A stretch of 64,000 bases of DNA from Deltaproteobacteria bacterium (GTDB lineage Bacteria; Desulfobacterota; BSN033; UBA1163). The stretch spans positions 1-64,000 of the forward strand of contig VGRY01000016.1 of NCBI GenBank assembly GCA_016875195.1. Reading direction: 5' to 3'. Of the stretch, positions 50,556 through 58,796 are shown piece after piece. The notes beneath the pieces were generated by a model. It ran no database searches, was not told where the DNA came from, and worked only from the letters and a program-made list of their open reading frames with translations. How positions within the stretch are numbered: the stretch's first letter is position 1; the number at the start of each line of letters is the position of its first letter. The position numbers and the translations under genes were made by a program.

Positions 50556-50686
50556 GAGGCTGTGCCGTAATCACTATTTTGTCACCCTGAATTTATTTCA
50601 GGGTCTCGTTATTGGTTGAATTCATTAGATCCTGAACCAAGTTCAGGATGACATTTTTAGGAATTACCTAATTACGACACAGCCTC
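50556..50686. repeat. 131-bp MITE-like element with 16-bp terminal inverted repeats
   Basis: The ends are GAGGCTGTGCCGTAAT and ATTACGACACAGCCTC (one mismatch). Inside are CCCTGAATTTATTTCAGGG and GATCCTGAACCAAGTTCAGG hairpins, the latter related to 16315. Outside, CTCCCCCCTCCCCTT on the left and TTAGTAAAGGGAGG on the right look like halves of a GC-rich palindrome split by it. The rest of 50687-50971 is uncharacterised. Confidence 0.85.
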
Positions 50687-50971
50687 TTTAGTAAAGGGAG
50701 GAGAGACCTGAAAAAATCACATTTGGGGTATCGGCCTTGTTCCGGCCCACGGGGTTGGGGGGATTGGAGAAGCTTTAGGGCGGAACCTTTGATATAAAAC
50801 TATATTGTCCAAACCTGGGGTCTACTGCTTCCTTACTGAAAACGATGGTTCACCATAACATCTACAATCAGCCTTCTAAAGTTTGAACAAGACACCCAGC
50901 CCCGTGGGCCGAGCTACAATTCTCAAATTTTTTTTTATAGCTTCAGGGGAAACTACGGGGATTATCTAATC

Positions 50972-52231
50972 CTATCTTCGGTGGAGATTCCAGGCGGCGA
51001 TAAAGGCGAGCCCTTTTTCTGTCAGTGCAATGGCTGTACGATTTACCGATTCATGTTTATCGAGATAATTTCTCTCCAGACAATCCATATCTCCGCAGGA
51101 GACGATTTCATCCTTATTTCTGAAATAGTCGAGTATGTCTGAGGCATGTTCCCTCGTCTGTTCAACATCGGGATCGCCTCCCTCATGCTTTGCTGAGATG
51201 TTGGGTACCTTTGGTGTAACCTCCAGGAGATCGCACCGCCGATTGTATGGCTGTCTCACGATGCTCTTCCATGTTTCGGTGATGTGATGTTCAATCCGGA
51301 CGTTCTCTTCCAGCCCGAGTTTCTTTCGAATTTCTGACGACCTTTCCAGAGTCTGACAGTCAACAGAGTTGCTCAGGTTGAAACCTATCAGAGAAGTTGT
51401 ACCATCTTCCCGTGAAAAGAGCCGGGCTGCTAATAAAGTCCAGAGGACGGAATAGGGATTATCGTTCCCCATGAAGACGGAGATCTTAAACTCTATATCG
51501 ACTCCCAACTTATGGAGAAGGTAACCGAGAAGGACCGTTCCCGGATTGATGTTGAGCACCTGTCGAATTCCATAATGGGTATAGTAATAGAGGTATTCAT
51601 CAATCCATTGAAGAGCATGCTCATTGGGTTGGCCGATCCCTCCGAAATAGCCGGTAATCGTTTCCGGTCCGCTGAGATGAATATTGGAACCGTCAGTCCC
51701 TTTTGTGTCCAAAGTTTCCACATAACTGGCTCCGACGATCTGCATGGCAGCCGCAACAGCCAGAATATCTCCCTGATCGCCCTCCTGCTCCTTCATCTTT
51801 CGCACGCGAATATACCGCGAAGGCATGACCTCCTTCTTCTCGATGGCCTGCCGCGCTTCTGTGATCAACCACGGAAAATATTGAAAGGCGCTGATCTCCA
51901 GAGTAACGGCATGGACTTCGTCGAAGGTCATCCCCTCAACACGGCCCCCCAAAACGTTACGCCTGAATTCAGGAATGGAGATAAACGAACCCTTATCCCG
52001 CTCAGCCGTGAGCCATTTCAGACCAGCGAGGTAGGGAGATTTGATCGCTTCAAGCCTTTGGAAGAGATTGGGAAGTTTCCGGACCTCCCGCGCCTTTGCA
52101 TTGATCTCTTCCGGGGTCCCATACTTTTCTATGACCTGGAGCAATGCATTGATGACAGGATTATCCGGATCGAGGAGGAATTGATTGATCTCTTCTAACG
52201 CTGAAGACTCCACTCTCAGTTTCTCTCTCAT
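50972..52231 (-). CDS. Uncharacterised 419-aa cytoplasmic protein
   Basis: I do not recognise this family with confidence. It is a soluble protein without signal peptide or membrane segments. The N-terminal third is helical (ALEEINQFLLDPDNP, PEEINAKAREVRKLPNLFQRL). A region of alternating strands and helices follows (AAAMQIVGASYVETLD, NIHLSGPETITGYFGG, IRQVLNINPGTVLLGYLL, FKISVFMGNDNPYS, TTSLIGFNLSNSVDCQT), which looks like a TIM barrel. GPETITGYFGGIGQPN and HHITETWKS are likely active-site loops. It is the last gene of a minus-strand set with an FGGY kinase and PanB, which hints at small-molecule metabolism. A mutase-like barrel is possible but not demonstrated. Confidence 0.55.
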   Translation of the reverse strand: MREKLRVESSALEEINQFLLDPDNPVINALLQVIEKYGTPEEINAKAREVRKLPNLFQRLEAIKSPYLAGLKWLTAERDKGSFISIPEFRRNVLGGRVEGMTFDEVHAVTLEISAFQYFPWLITEARQAIEKKEVMPSRYIRVRKMKEQEGDQGDILAVAAAMQIVGASYVETLDTKGTDGSNIHLSGPETITGYFGGIGQPNEHALQWIDEYLYYYTHYGIRQVLNINPGTVLLGYLLHKLGVDIEFKISVFMGNDNPYSVLWTLLAARLFSREDGTTSLIGFNLSNSVDCQTLERSSEIRKKLGLEENVRIEHHITETWKSIVRQPYNRRCDLLEVTPKVPNISAKHEGGDPDVEQTREHASDILDYFRNKDEIVSCGDMDCLERNYLDKHESVNRTAIALTEKGLAFIAAWNLHRR

Positions 52232-52269
52232 ATCTTCCTCCAGAACTTTAAACTTGGATAATAATTTAT

Positions 52270-52441
52270 GAAAAGGGAGGGGGGTGTGCAGTAAATCCTT
52301 TACAGCGGTACCTTTAAAAGTTTTGCTGCCGACTTTTCAAGCCTATTACAAAGATCATCTCAGGTAATATCGTATGTTCCCCATAAAATTAAAAAAATTC
52401 CGCAATTGTAAAGGGTTGGAAGTACACTCCCCTCCCTTTTC
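52270..52441. repeat. 172-bp element with long imperfect inverted ends
   Basis: The left end GAAAAGGGAGGGGGGTGTGC and the right end inverse (ACTCCCCTCCCTTTTC) pair over about 20 bp. The homology continues inward (TCCTTTACA / TGTAAAGGG). It lies in the gap between the FGGY kinase and the uncharacterised gene. MITE-like. Confidence 0.75.
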
Positions 52442-52460
52442 AATACAAGTTTAAAAAAAC

Positions 52461-53828
52461 CTATTCGTATTTCTTCTCCTGGTAAAACTGACCTAACATC
52501 GCCGCCCCTAAAAGCGAGGATTGGTCCTGATATCTGAACTCAAAGGCACCTGTCCAGCGTTTCTTCGCTTCCAGGAACCCTCTGATCTTTGCACCACCTC
52601 CTGTGGTCATGACAATCTTCCCTACCTTGACCAGGCCCGCCACCTCCTTTAGATGGTCACGATGGTAAATTGCATTCCCCCTGACTAATCCGAGAAGGAT
52701 CTTCTCCCGTGTTGTCTCTAAGGTTAAACCTGAAAAGCTGGCTGTCATCTGTTCAAGACTATAACGGCACCCCTGAAGATAAGGAACGTATCCGGGCAGA
52801 TCTGCTTCCAGGCCTTCTGCGTCACGGTTGTTAAGAAAATTTTCAAGCACCGTTGGAATATAATCGTTATAAAATTGGTCGGCGTTCATATCACGGCAAA
52901 ATACGGAATGAAACCACTCCAGAGCCAGCCCTCCTGTATTGAGAACAAAGAAGGTGACCCACCGGCCTGGAATGACATGACAGCGGACATTAAAATTTCC
53001 AGAGCTCACAGGCCTGTCCACACAGACATTCGTAATCTCACATGTCCCGCAGATAAAATTGATATCACCAGGTGCCGTGAACCCTCCTGAGAGGGCGGCA
53101 AGGACTGCGTCATTGCCCCCACAGAGAACAACACAATCTTCTGGCAAACCTAATTCAGAAGCGATCCCGGGTAAGATATTCCCAACTTGATGATACGATT
53201 GTTTAAGTGGCGGGAGTTTCTCTTCGGGTATCTCTGCTTTCGACAGGACATCTCGATTCCAGGTCAAGTTGTGCCGAGTCGTATTGTAAAGACCTGTGAT
53301 CGAAGTGGTAGAGGGATCAATAGCCCATTGGCCGGTGAAGCGTTTGACCATATAGGTATTGCTATGGCCAAACTTGGCTGCCCGCTTCCAAATATCAGGT
53401 TGATTTTCCCGAATCCATAAGATGGAACAGAGAGAGGAGCCACCTGAAACAGGCAGGTTACAGGTCTCCTTGAGAAATTTTTCCTCTCCTACTAATTGCC
53501 GAATCTCTCTGGCCTGTTTATGGGAACGACCATCCAGCATCAAAATAGCAGGACCTAGAGCTGTGCCATCTTCTCCCATGGGTAATAAACCAGGGGTCGT
53601 CACGGAAAAGGAGATGATGCCAACTTGAGAGAGATGCCTCTTGATCTCAGCACAGCATTCTTTGAGTGCAAACCACCACTTCTCAGGTTCGATATCTGCC
53701 TTTCCACGATCATAGAGGTTGATTGCATAGTCTCTGGAAGTCTCACACCTCTTTTCGAGGTCAGGGCTGAAGACGCCTATTTTAAATGCGGTAGTCCCAA
53801 CGTCAATAGCAAGAATATCTCTCTTCAT
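52461..53828 (-). CDS. FGGY-family carbohydrate kinase
   Basis: This 455-aa kinase phosphorylates a sugar or polyol. It has the N-terminal phosphate motif ILAIDVGTTAFKIGVF, the substrate-domain region with SITGLYNTTRHNLTWN, the catalytic aspartate in CGGNDAVLAALSGG and the C-terminal adenosine motif MTTGGGAKIRGFLE. Glycerol, xylulose and ribulose kinases share this framework; the sequence does not decide between them. The stop is one base from the panB start codon on the minus strand, and the two are one transcription unit with the orphan LivK-type binding protein. The product could be a phosphorylated branched polyol or aldonate. Confidence 0.85.
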   Translation of the reverse strand: MKRDILAIDVGTTAFKIGVFSPDLEKRCETSRDYAINLYDRGKADIEPEKWWFALKECCAEIKRHLSQVGIISFSVTTPGLLPMGEDGTALGPAILMLDGRSHKQAREIRQLVGEEKFLKETCNLPVSGGSSLCSILWIRENQPDIWKRAAKFGHSNTYMVKRFTGQWAIDPSTTSITGLYNTTRHNLTWNRDVLSKAEIPEEKLPPLKQSYHQVGNILPGIASELGLPEDCVVLCGGNDAVLAALSGGFTAPGDINFICGTCEITNVCVDRPVSSGNFNVRCHVIPGRWVTFFVLNTGGLALEWFHSVFCRDMNADQFYNDYIPTVLENFLNNRDAEGLEADLPGYVPYLQGCRYSLEQMTASFSGLTLETTREKILLGLVRGNAIYHRDHLKEVAGLVKVGKIVMTTGGGAKIRGFLEAKKRWTGAFEFRYQDQSSLLGAAMLGQFYQEKKYE

Positions 53829-53829
53829 A

Positions 53830-54699
53830 TCATTTCTTCCGGGCCGACTTAATTTTTTTCAGGGCTGTTTTTAACTTCGGCAGCTCCCCTTCGACCATAT
53901 TGTAGGTATGCTGGGCTTCAGGGAATTTTCCTTTTCTCACATCATCTGCGTAAGCCTCCATCGCTTTCAACGTCTCTGCTCCGAGATTCGCATACTTCTT
54001 TACAAATTTTGCAGTGAAAGCCTGAAAGATTCCCAGGATATCGCTACAGATCATCACCTGCCCATCCGCATCAACTCCGGCTCCAATACTGTAAACAGGG
54101 ATGGTCAAATCATCTCGAATGATCTTGCAAACCTCTGGTGGAACCGCCTCCACGAGGATGGAAAAAGCTCCTGCCTCTTGAACAGCTCGGGCATCTTCCA
54201 TCAACTCAAGCGCTGCTTCAACAGTGCGGCCTTGAGCCTTAAATCCACCTAATTGTCCGGAACTCTGTGGGGTAAGACCAATATGGCCCATGACGAGCAT
54301 CCCTCCATCGGAAATGGCTCTGATCTGGGGACAGACCCTCCGACCTCCTTCAAGTTTGATGGCATCCACCTTCGCCTCTTTGAAAAAGCGTCCTGCATTT
54401 CGAACAGCTTCGTCCGTGTTGACCTGATAGGAAAGAAAAGGCATATCGCCGATGATAAAAGTGCTCGGGGCGCCTCTTCGCACTGCCTCCGAATGATAGA
54501 TGCACTGATCCATAGTGACAGGAACGGTTCCTTCATAACCGTAGATACACATCCCAAGGGAATCGCCCACCAGAAGCATATCCATACCTGCCTGTTCTGC
54601 AAACTGAGCAGTCCAGAAATCGTAAGCCGTCACCCAGACTGCCTTCTTGCCAGCTCCCTTCATATTTTGAAGATCGAATCGAGTCAACTTCTTCTTCAT
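53830..54699 (-). CDS. panB: 3-methyl-2-oxobutanoate hydroxymethyltransferase (PanB family)
   Basis: This 289-aa protein matches ketopantoate hydroxymethyltransferase, transferring a hydroxymethyl group from methylene-tetrahydrofolate. PanB motifs are AYDFWTAQFAEQAGMDMLLVGDS, EGTVPVTMDQCIYHSEAVRRG, DAIKLEGG, GHIGLTPQSS and SIGAGVDADGQVMICSDILGI. The magnesium-binding Asp and Glu pattern is kept. It is not next to panC, and the neighbours are an FGGY kinase and a 419-aa protein, so this may be a catabolic PanB paralogue or simply displaced panB. The start at 54699 has a GGAGG site. Confidence 0.9.
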   Translation of the reverse strand: MKKKLTRFDLQNMKGAGKKAVWVTAYDFWTAQFAEQAGMDMLLVGDSLGMCIYGYEGTVPVTMDQCIYHSEAVRRGAPSTFIIGDMPFLSYQVNTDEAVRNAGRFFKEAKVDAIKLEGGRRVCPQIRAISDGGMLVMGHIGLTPQSSGQLGGFKAQGRTVEAALELMEDARAVQEAGAFSILVEAVPPEVCKIIRDDLTIPVYSIGAGVDADGQVMICSDILGIFQAFTAKFVKKYANLGAETLKAMEAYADDVRKGKFPEAQHTYNMVEGELPKLKTALKKIKSARKK

Positions 54700-54767
54700 C
54701 TTTTACCTCCTGAATCTATTTTGTATTAAAAGTCATTTTATTCGACAATGTCCCTGTCACTGTATCG

Positions 54768-56021
54768 CTACTTCTTCGTTTCTTTCATTCTTTTTTCGTA
54801 ACTATCCCGGACAGCTTTTAGTTCTTCAGGCGTTCTGCAGATCTGCTCTGCCTGTATAGACTGAAGATTCTTCAGGATAGCAAAACCGAATTTGTCACTG
54901 AACATGGTTTCGCCCCATATGACATCCTCAACAACCGAATGATCTTCCTTCCTCATGATCTTCCAGCCCTCTGGTGTCTCCCAGGCCAGAGGTTCTTTCT
55001 CTATGGCGCTGATCACTTTTTCGGGGTCGGTGCTCTGAGCTCTCTCTACGGCAGCTTTAAGGAAATAAACCCCCGCATAAGTCTCCTGAGCCATATAGTC
55101 AGGGTATTCTTTGAATCGCTCAAGATACGTCTTAACAAAATTGCGGTTCAAGGCCGTATCCGGAGAGAGGAAGAAATAACGAGCCGCCACAAAGATTCCA
55201 TTAGGCATATCTTTTCCAAGAGGGGCCAACGTCTCCAGAGCAGCGCCGTCTGTGAAAGCGAACTTCACATTGTTAAACACGCCGGTCGGCAGTGCCTGTT
55301 TTACAAAATTGACAGCATCATTGCCCCAGAGAGAAGACCAGACCGCATCCGGTTTGGTTTCCACGATCTTCTGTATAAAAGGCGCGAAGTCCTTCTCCAT
55401 CAGCTTCGGCCACAATTCGCCCACAACCTCCACTTCCGGTTGAAGCTCCTTCAACTTTGATATAAAGGAGGCCCAGGACTCACGACCGTAAGCGTAGTCC
55501 GGCCCAATGTTCATCCACCGTTTATATCCCTTGGGAGCCATGAAGTGTGCACCCGCGCGGGAGTGCATCAAGGCATTACTCAACGTGCTGAACAGGTAAG
55601 GATTGAACTTGACATCTGTCAGAGAGTTGGCTGCGGCCTGAGTAAGGATGAGAATCTTTTTTTGCTCCAGGACCAGATCAGCCAGGGCCACCGCAATGGC
55701 GCTCGACGTGGGTCCCATGATGAAGTCCACCTCATCTTTCTTGATGAACTTGTTGGCGATCTCAACGCCAACCTGAGGACTCATCTTATCGTCTTCGAAA
55801 ATGGCCTCCACCTTTCTCCCGAGGATCCCGCCTTTGGCGTTTATCTCATCAAGGGCAAGCTGAACGGCCTGGGATCCATGCTTCCCATAGCCACCCATAG
55901 ACCCGGACATAATAAAAAGAACACCTATTTTAATGGGCTTTTGAGCAATGGCAGGACTGCAGACCACAACAATTGAAAGAAAACAGACAACAATTCCCAA
56001 CTTCCATCCCCTCTTAATCAT
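54768..56021 (-). CDS. Branched-chain amino-acid-type (LivK) ABC substrate-binding protein, orphan
   Basis: This 417-aa periplasmic binding protein (Peripla_BP_6 type) has a signal peptide (LGIVVCFLSIVVVCSPAIA), IKIGVLFIMSGSMGGYGKHG, DDKMSPQVGVEIANKFI and FIMGPTSSAIAVALADLV, the usual serine-containing pocket. No LivH, LivM, LivG or LivF genes are nearby, so it must serve a transporter encoded elsewhere or act as a sensor module. The start at 56021 has a GAAAGGAGG site; the ORF track adds 38 residues. It is first in the set with panB, FGGY kinase and the 419-aa protein. Confidence 0.88.
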   Translation of the reverse strand: MIKRGWKLGIVVCFLSIVVVCSPAIAQKPIKIGVLFIMSGSMGGYGKHGSQAVQLALDEINAKGGILGRKVEAIFEDDKMSPQVGVEIANKFIKKDEVDFIMGPTSSAIAVALADLVLEQKKILILTQAAANSLTDVKFNPYLFSTLSNALMHSRAGAHFMAPKGYKRWMNIGPDYAYGRESWASFISKLKELQPEVEVVGELWPKLMEKDFAPFIQKIVETKPDAVWSSLWGNDAVNFVKQALPTGVFNNVKFAFTDGAALETLAPLGKDMPNGIFVAARYFFLSPDTALNRNFVKTYLERFKEYPDYMAQETYAGVYFLKAAVERAQSTDPEKVISAIEKEPLAWETPEGWKIMRKEDHSVVEDVIWGETMFSDKFGFAILKNLQSIQAEQICRTPEELKAVRDSYEKRMKETKK

Positions 56022-56211
56022 ATCAACTCCTCCTTTCATAATGTGACTCTCGAAAGATTTTACAATAATCGATCCCCTTAAGGGAATTGATTCACTTGGC
56101 TCATCATAATCCACCTTAATCTTGTTTTCATGCAAATAGGTCTATGGGGGGAGATCCTGAATCACGGTCAAGATCTGGTTTACGATGACGATCCAGGAAA
56201 TTTCAAATGGT

Positions 56212-56496
56212 TTATTTTAAAAGTTTTGTAATGTTCTTTACTTTATCTGCAGTCTCTTTAATCTCTCTGGCTTCCTTCAAACCAGGGATTTCCTCTATCT
56301 CTTTTTTAATATCGGAGACTACTCCTCCCTTCTGATCACTCTGATCTTTCTCCGGCTTCTTTTCTCCCTTTATTTTTCTCAATTCCTTAACTGTTTTCCC
56401 GAGACCTTCTCCGATTTCAGGAAGTCGCTTCGCTCCAAAGAGAACAAGGATGATGACGAGAATGATCAGAATTTCAGGCAGTCCCAAACCGAACAT
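56212..56496 (-). CDS. tatA: Sec-independent translocase subunit TatA/TatB
   Basis: This 94-aa protein has a short periplasmic N-terminus, one membrane helix ([22 protein letters not shown]), the FGxxxLPE amphipathic-hinge motif and a charged helical tail ([21 protein letters not shown]). The length fits TatA/TatE and short TatB. The Tat-type signal on the ABC binding protein at 39947 is a likely client. No tatC is in the window. A short-period dyad lies immediately upstream. Confidence 0.9.
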   Translation of the reverse strand: MFGLGLPEILIILVIILVLFGAKRLPEIGEGLGKTVKELRKIKGEKKPEKDQSDQKGGVVSDIKKEIEEIPGLKEAREIKETADKVKNITKLLK

Positions 56497-56498
56497 GA

Positions 56499-56594
56499 CG
56501 AACTCCTCAGTTCGGAGTTTTTAGTTCGGAGTTCGGAGACTAAGAAAATGAAACATATTTTCTATTTTTACTCCGAACCACGAACTCCGAACTC
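56499..56594. repeat. Short-period dyad (agttcggagttcgga / tccgaaccacgaactccga)
   Basis: AGTTCGGAGTTTTTAGTTCGG and ACTCCGAACCACGAACTCCG are inverted arms around an AT-rich centre. It sits between divergently placed tatA and the end of the YXWGXW gene and is another unit-type of the short-period palindromes. Confidence 0.75.
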
Positions 56595-56602
56595 ATTACT
56601 AA

Positions 56603-56911
56603 TTACCGATACTCCCAGCGACCTGGTCTCCAGGCCCAGCCTCTTCCTCTCGGTTCCCAGTGTCCCGGGACCCATACCGCGTGAGGCTGCGGACGTCTAT
56701 GCCAGTGACCCGGAACCCAGGCCCAATCCCCTCCGCGATGTTCCCAGTGCCCTGGCCGCCAAACAGCATCAGGATAAGGAGGAGGTCCATAAACTTCAAC
56801 CCTGGGTTCAGGTGGCCTGACATGAACCACACGAGGCGGACAACCCCATAAGAAGATGGCCATCCCGCAGAGGGAAAATAATAAAAAGAGAATAATTAAT
56901 TTCTTTTTCAT
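56603..56911 (-). CDS. YXWGXW-repeat lipoprotein
   Basis: This 102-aa protein has an N-terminal hydrophobic signal ending in a lipobox-like LWGC, so it is probably a lipoprotein. The mature region consists of four degenerate repeats of the type VWxPGHWExRGxxWAWxPG (PDAVWRPGHWEHRGGDWAW, HAVWVPGHWEPRGRGWAW). These Trp/His/Gly-rich repeats are the YXWGXW family, of unknown function, common on proteobacterial envelopes. It has very high Trp and His content and lacks any catalytic motif. Confidence 0.85.
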   Translation of the reverse strand: MKKKLIILFLLFSLCGMAIFLWGCPPRVVHVRPPEPRVEVYGPPPYPDAVWRPGHWEHRGGDWAWVPGHWHRRPQPHAVWVPGHWEPRGRGWAWRPGRWEYR

Positions 56912-57057
56912 AGGAATCCCTCCTTCTATGTTTTAATATTTATAAGATTTTGGGGCCCTATGCAAGAAAAATATTCACCCCCCCACCTTTTAAAGTGAAG
57001 GGGGTGGCTTGATTTTTTTTAATGTTTCAAATATTTATAAAATTAAGGAGATGACCT

Positions 57058-57216
57058 ATGGCGACGGAAATGGAATGCCCGATTTGTGATGCCGATATTC
57101 CCATGGATGGAGATGAAAGATCAGGGGACTACGTGCTCTGTTCCTTCTGCAAGGTAACTTTCAAGCTGGTCAAGACGAAAGATAAATGGATCCTCGTTGA
57201 AGACTATGAGGTATAG
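57058..57216 (+). CDS. 52-aa zinc-ribbon protein, LysW-like
   Basis: This short gene is not in the ORF track. AAGGAG lies seven bases before the ATG. The product reads MATEMECPICDADIPMD, then DYVLCSFCKVTFKLV, and ends WILVEDYEV. The two CxxC pairs about 18 residues apart form a zinc ribbon, and the acidic C-terminal end recalls LysW, the amino-carrier protein of lysine/arginine biosynthesis (which ends EDWGE). There are no LysX/ArgX ligases nearby, so carrier function is not shown. It may be a stand-alone small zinc-ribbon protein. Confidence 0.75.
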   Translation: MATEMECPICDADIPMDGDERSGDYVLCSFCKVTFKLVKTKDKWILVEDYEV

Positions 57217-57232
57217 GTCCATTCTTACGGAA

Positions 57233-57399
57233 TAAAAATTCCAAATATCAAATTCCAATATCCAAATAAGCTCCAATGACCAAATTCCAAAATTCATAAA
57301 GGGACGTTTTATGATTTGATTTTATGTCTTTTGGTCTTTTTGGGTCATTGTTACATTGGATATTATTTGGTTATTGGTGCTTGGAATTTGGTAATTGAA
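57233..57399. repeat. Short-period palindrome (ccaaatatcaaattccaatatcc), variant of the 'cgaaatccgaa' family
   Basis: The left arm TTCCAAATATCAAATTCCAA and right arm TTGGATATTATTTGGTTATTGG are loosely inverted. CAATGACCAAATTCC in the middle echoes the TGACCAAA of the related family. It precedes the metallophosphoesterase gene. Confidence 0.7.
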
Positions 57400-57404
57400 A
57401 GAAT

Positions 57405-58268
57405 ATGAACTGCTTATATACCTCCGACCTCCATGGTGAGATTTATCTCTACGAGCAACTTTTGAAACTGGCTCAATCTTCATCTGCAGAGATCATCCTA
57501 TTAGGGGGTGATCTTCTCCCATCCTTCCCTCCAACGAAACGCTACGAGGACATGATTCCCAATCAGAAGACCTTCATCGACCAGTTTCTCCTGCCTCTCT
57601 TTAAAAGAATAAAAGAGACGACCGATGTCAAACATCTTTTTCTCATCCCTGGAAATTGGGACTTGGGTTATCCTTACCTTTTTAAAGAACCTGTAGAGGG
57701 GATAATCGATCTCAACCAAAAAATCTACCAGCTCAGAAACGGATATGAAATCATCGGCTACCCTTTTGTCCCCCCCACTCCTTTTCGGCCCAAGGGTTAT
57801 GAAAAGATGGATGATAGTGAATCCCCCTGGCCTCCTCAGAAGAATCCATCGTACATCAGAAGTTCTGAACTGGGTAATGAACTCACAGCCATCGATCCTT
57901 ATCTCTACCTGAGGAGTCGGGAAACGATTCAAGAAGATTTGGTCCGACTCCCAAAACCTGTTTCTCTGAAGAGGGCGATCTATCTGACACATTCACCCCC
58001 TTATGGGACCCGACTCGATCAAATCCAAGGGGGAAAATCAGCAGGAAGTCGTGCCATTAAAACTTTCATCGAATCATATCAACCCTTGCTGAACCTCAAT
58101 GGCCATATCCACGAATCACCACAACTTTCAGGTTCCTATTTTGAATGGATTGGAGAGACCCTTGCGATCAATCCAGGACAGTTAATTTCAAAAAGACTCC
58201 ACGCAGTCACCTTTGAAATAGAGGGGCTAAAAGAGACGTTAAAACACTCTATCTTATCGATATCATAG
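57405..58268 (+). CDS. Calcineurin-like metallophosphoesterase
   Basis: This 287-aa protein carries the metallophosphoesterase signature set: YTSDLHGE at the N-terminus, ILLGGDLLP, the GNWD variant of GN[HD] (LIPGNWDLG), the metal His in LTHSPPYGT and GHIHESP near the C-terminus. It probably hydrolyses a phosphomonoester or phosphodiester in the cytoplasm; no signal peptide is present. The repeat upstream occupies the promoter region. It lies 206 bases upstream of the cold-shock gene and is probably a separate unit. Confidence 0.88.
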   Translation: MNCLYTSDLHGEIYLYEQLLKLAQSSSAEIILLGGDLLPSFPPTKRYEDMIPNQKTFIDQFLLPLFKRIKETTDVKHLFLIPGNWDLGYPYLFKEPVEGIIDLNQKIYQLRNGYEIIGYPFVPPTPFRPKGYEKMDDSESPWPPQKNPSYIRSSELGNELTAIDPYLYLRSRETIQEDLVRLPKPVSLKRAIYLTHSPPYGTRLDQIQGGKSAGSRAIKTFIESYQPLLNLNGHIHESPQLSGSYFEWIGETLAINPGQLISKRLHAVTFEIEGLKETLKHSILSIS

Positions 58269-58305
58269 ACTATTCTCATCTTTAAATGTTTTTTAAGAAA
58301 TGCTT

Positions 58306-58333
58306 TGACATTTAAGAAAGAGTGTGCGATAAT
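58306..58333 (+). promoter_or_regulatory. Sigma-70-type promoter of the cold-shock gene
   Basis: A perfect TTGACA and a good GATAAT are separated by 16 bases. It would start a leader of about 130 bases containing the terminator hairpin at 58380, ahead of the csp gene. Confidence 0.7.
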
Positions 58334-58379
58334 TTCTTTGTAGGTTGTAAGAAGTATATGTTTTGGATCAACGAAAGGT

Positions 58380-58418
58380 CACAAAAGTGCTTCTGAAAAC
58401 TTTTGTGGCTTTTTTTTT
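58380..58418 (+). terminator. Intrinsic terminator in the csp leader
   Basis: CACAAAAGT-GCTTCTGAAA-ACTTTTGTG is followed by GCT and a run of eight more T residues. It is a strong intrinsic terminator located between the promoter at 58306 and the csp start, so it is either an attenuator or the end of a short leader RNA. Confidence 0.8.
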
Positions 58419-58474
58419 AGGACCAAAGGCTATTACAACTTACTTTATTTAAAGTGGAAAGGAGGTGAGTTGTA

Positions 58475-58678
58475 GTGGCCAAAGGTCGTGTAAAATGGTT
58501 TAATGAGAAGAAGGGCTTCGGTTTCATTTCCAGAGACGATGGAAATGATGTCTTCGTTCACTTCTCCGCCATTAAGAGGGATGGTTTCAAATCCCTTTAT
58601 GAAGGCGATGAGGTCGAGTTCGAGGTCTCCCAGGGTCCAAAGGGACTCCAGGCAACAAATGTTGTTGTGGTAAGCTAA
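58475..58678 (+). CDS. csp: Cold-shock protein (CspA family)
   Basis: This 67-aa single-stranded nucleic-acid-binding protein consists of one cold-shock domain. RNP1 (KGFGFISRD) and RNP2 (VFVHFSAI) are intact, as are [10 protein letters not shown] and the terminal [10 protein letters not shown]. The start is a GTG with a strong GGAGGTGA site seven bases upstream. Transcription probably begins at the promoter at 58306 and must pass a terminator hairpin, so expression may be controlled by leader folding. A terminator follows the gene. Confidence 0.95.
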   Translation: MAKGRVKWFNEKKGFGFISRDDGNDVFVHFSAIKRDGFKSLYEGDEVEFEVSQGPKGLQATNVVVVS

Positions 58679-58705
58679 AACAAAAAACCTTTAAATTCCG
58701 AAAAA

Positions 58706-58736
58706 GGCTCCGGGTATCTTTACCGGAGCCTTTTTT
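58706..58736 (+). terminator. Intrinsic terminator after csp
   Basis: GGCTCCGG-GTATCTTTA-CCGGAGCC followed by six T residues. Confidence 0.92.
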
Positions 58737-58796
58737 GCATTTCCAGATACTTCGTAATTTCAATCTCTTTATTCATTTCTTTTGTAGCAACTCAAC

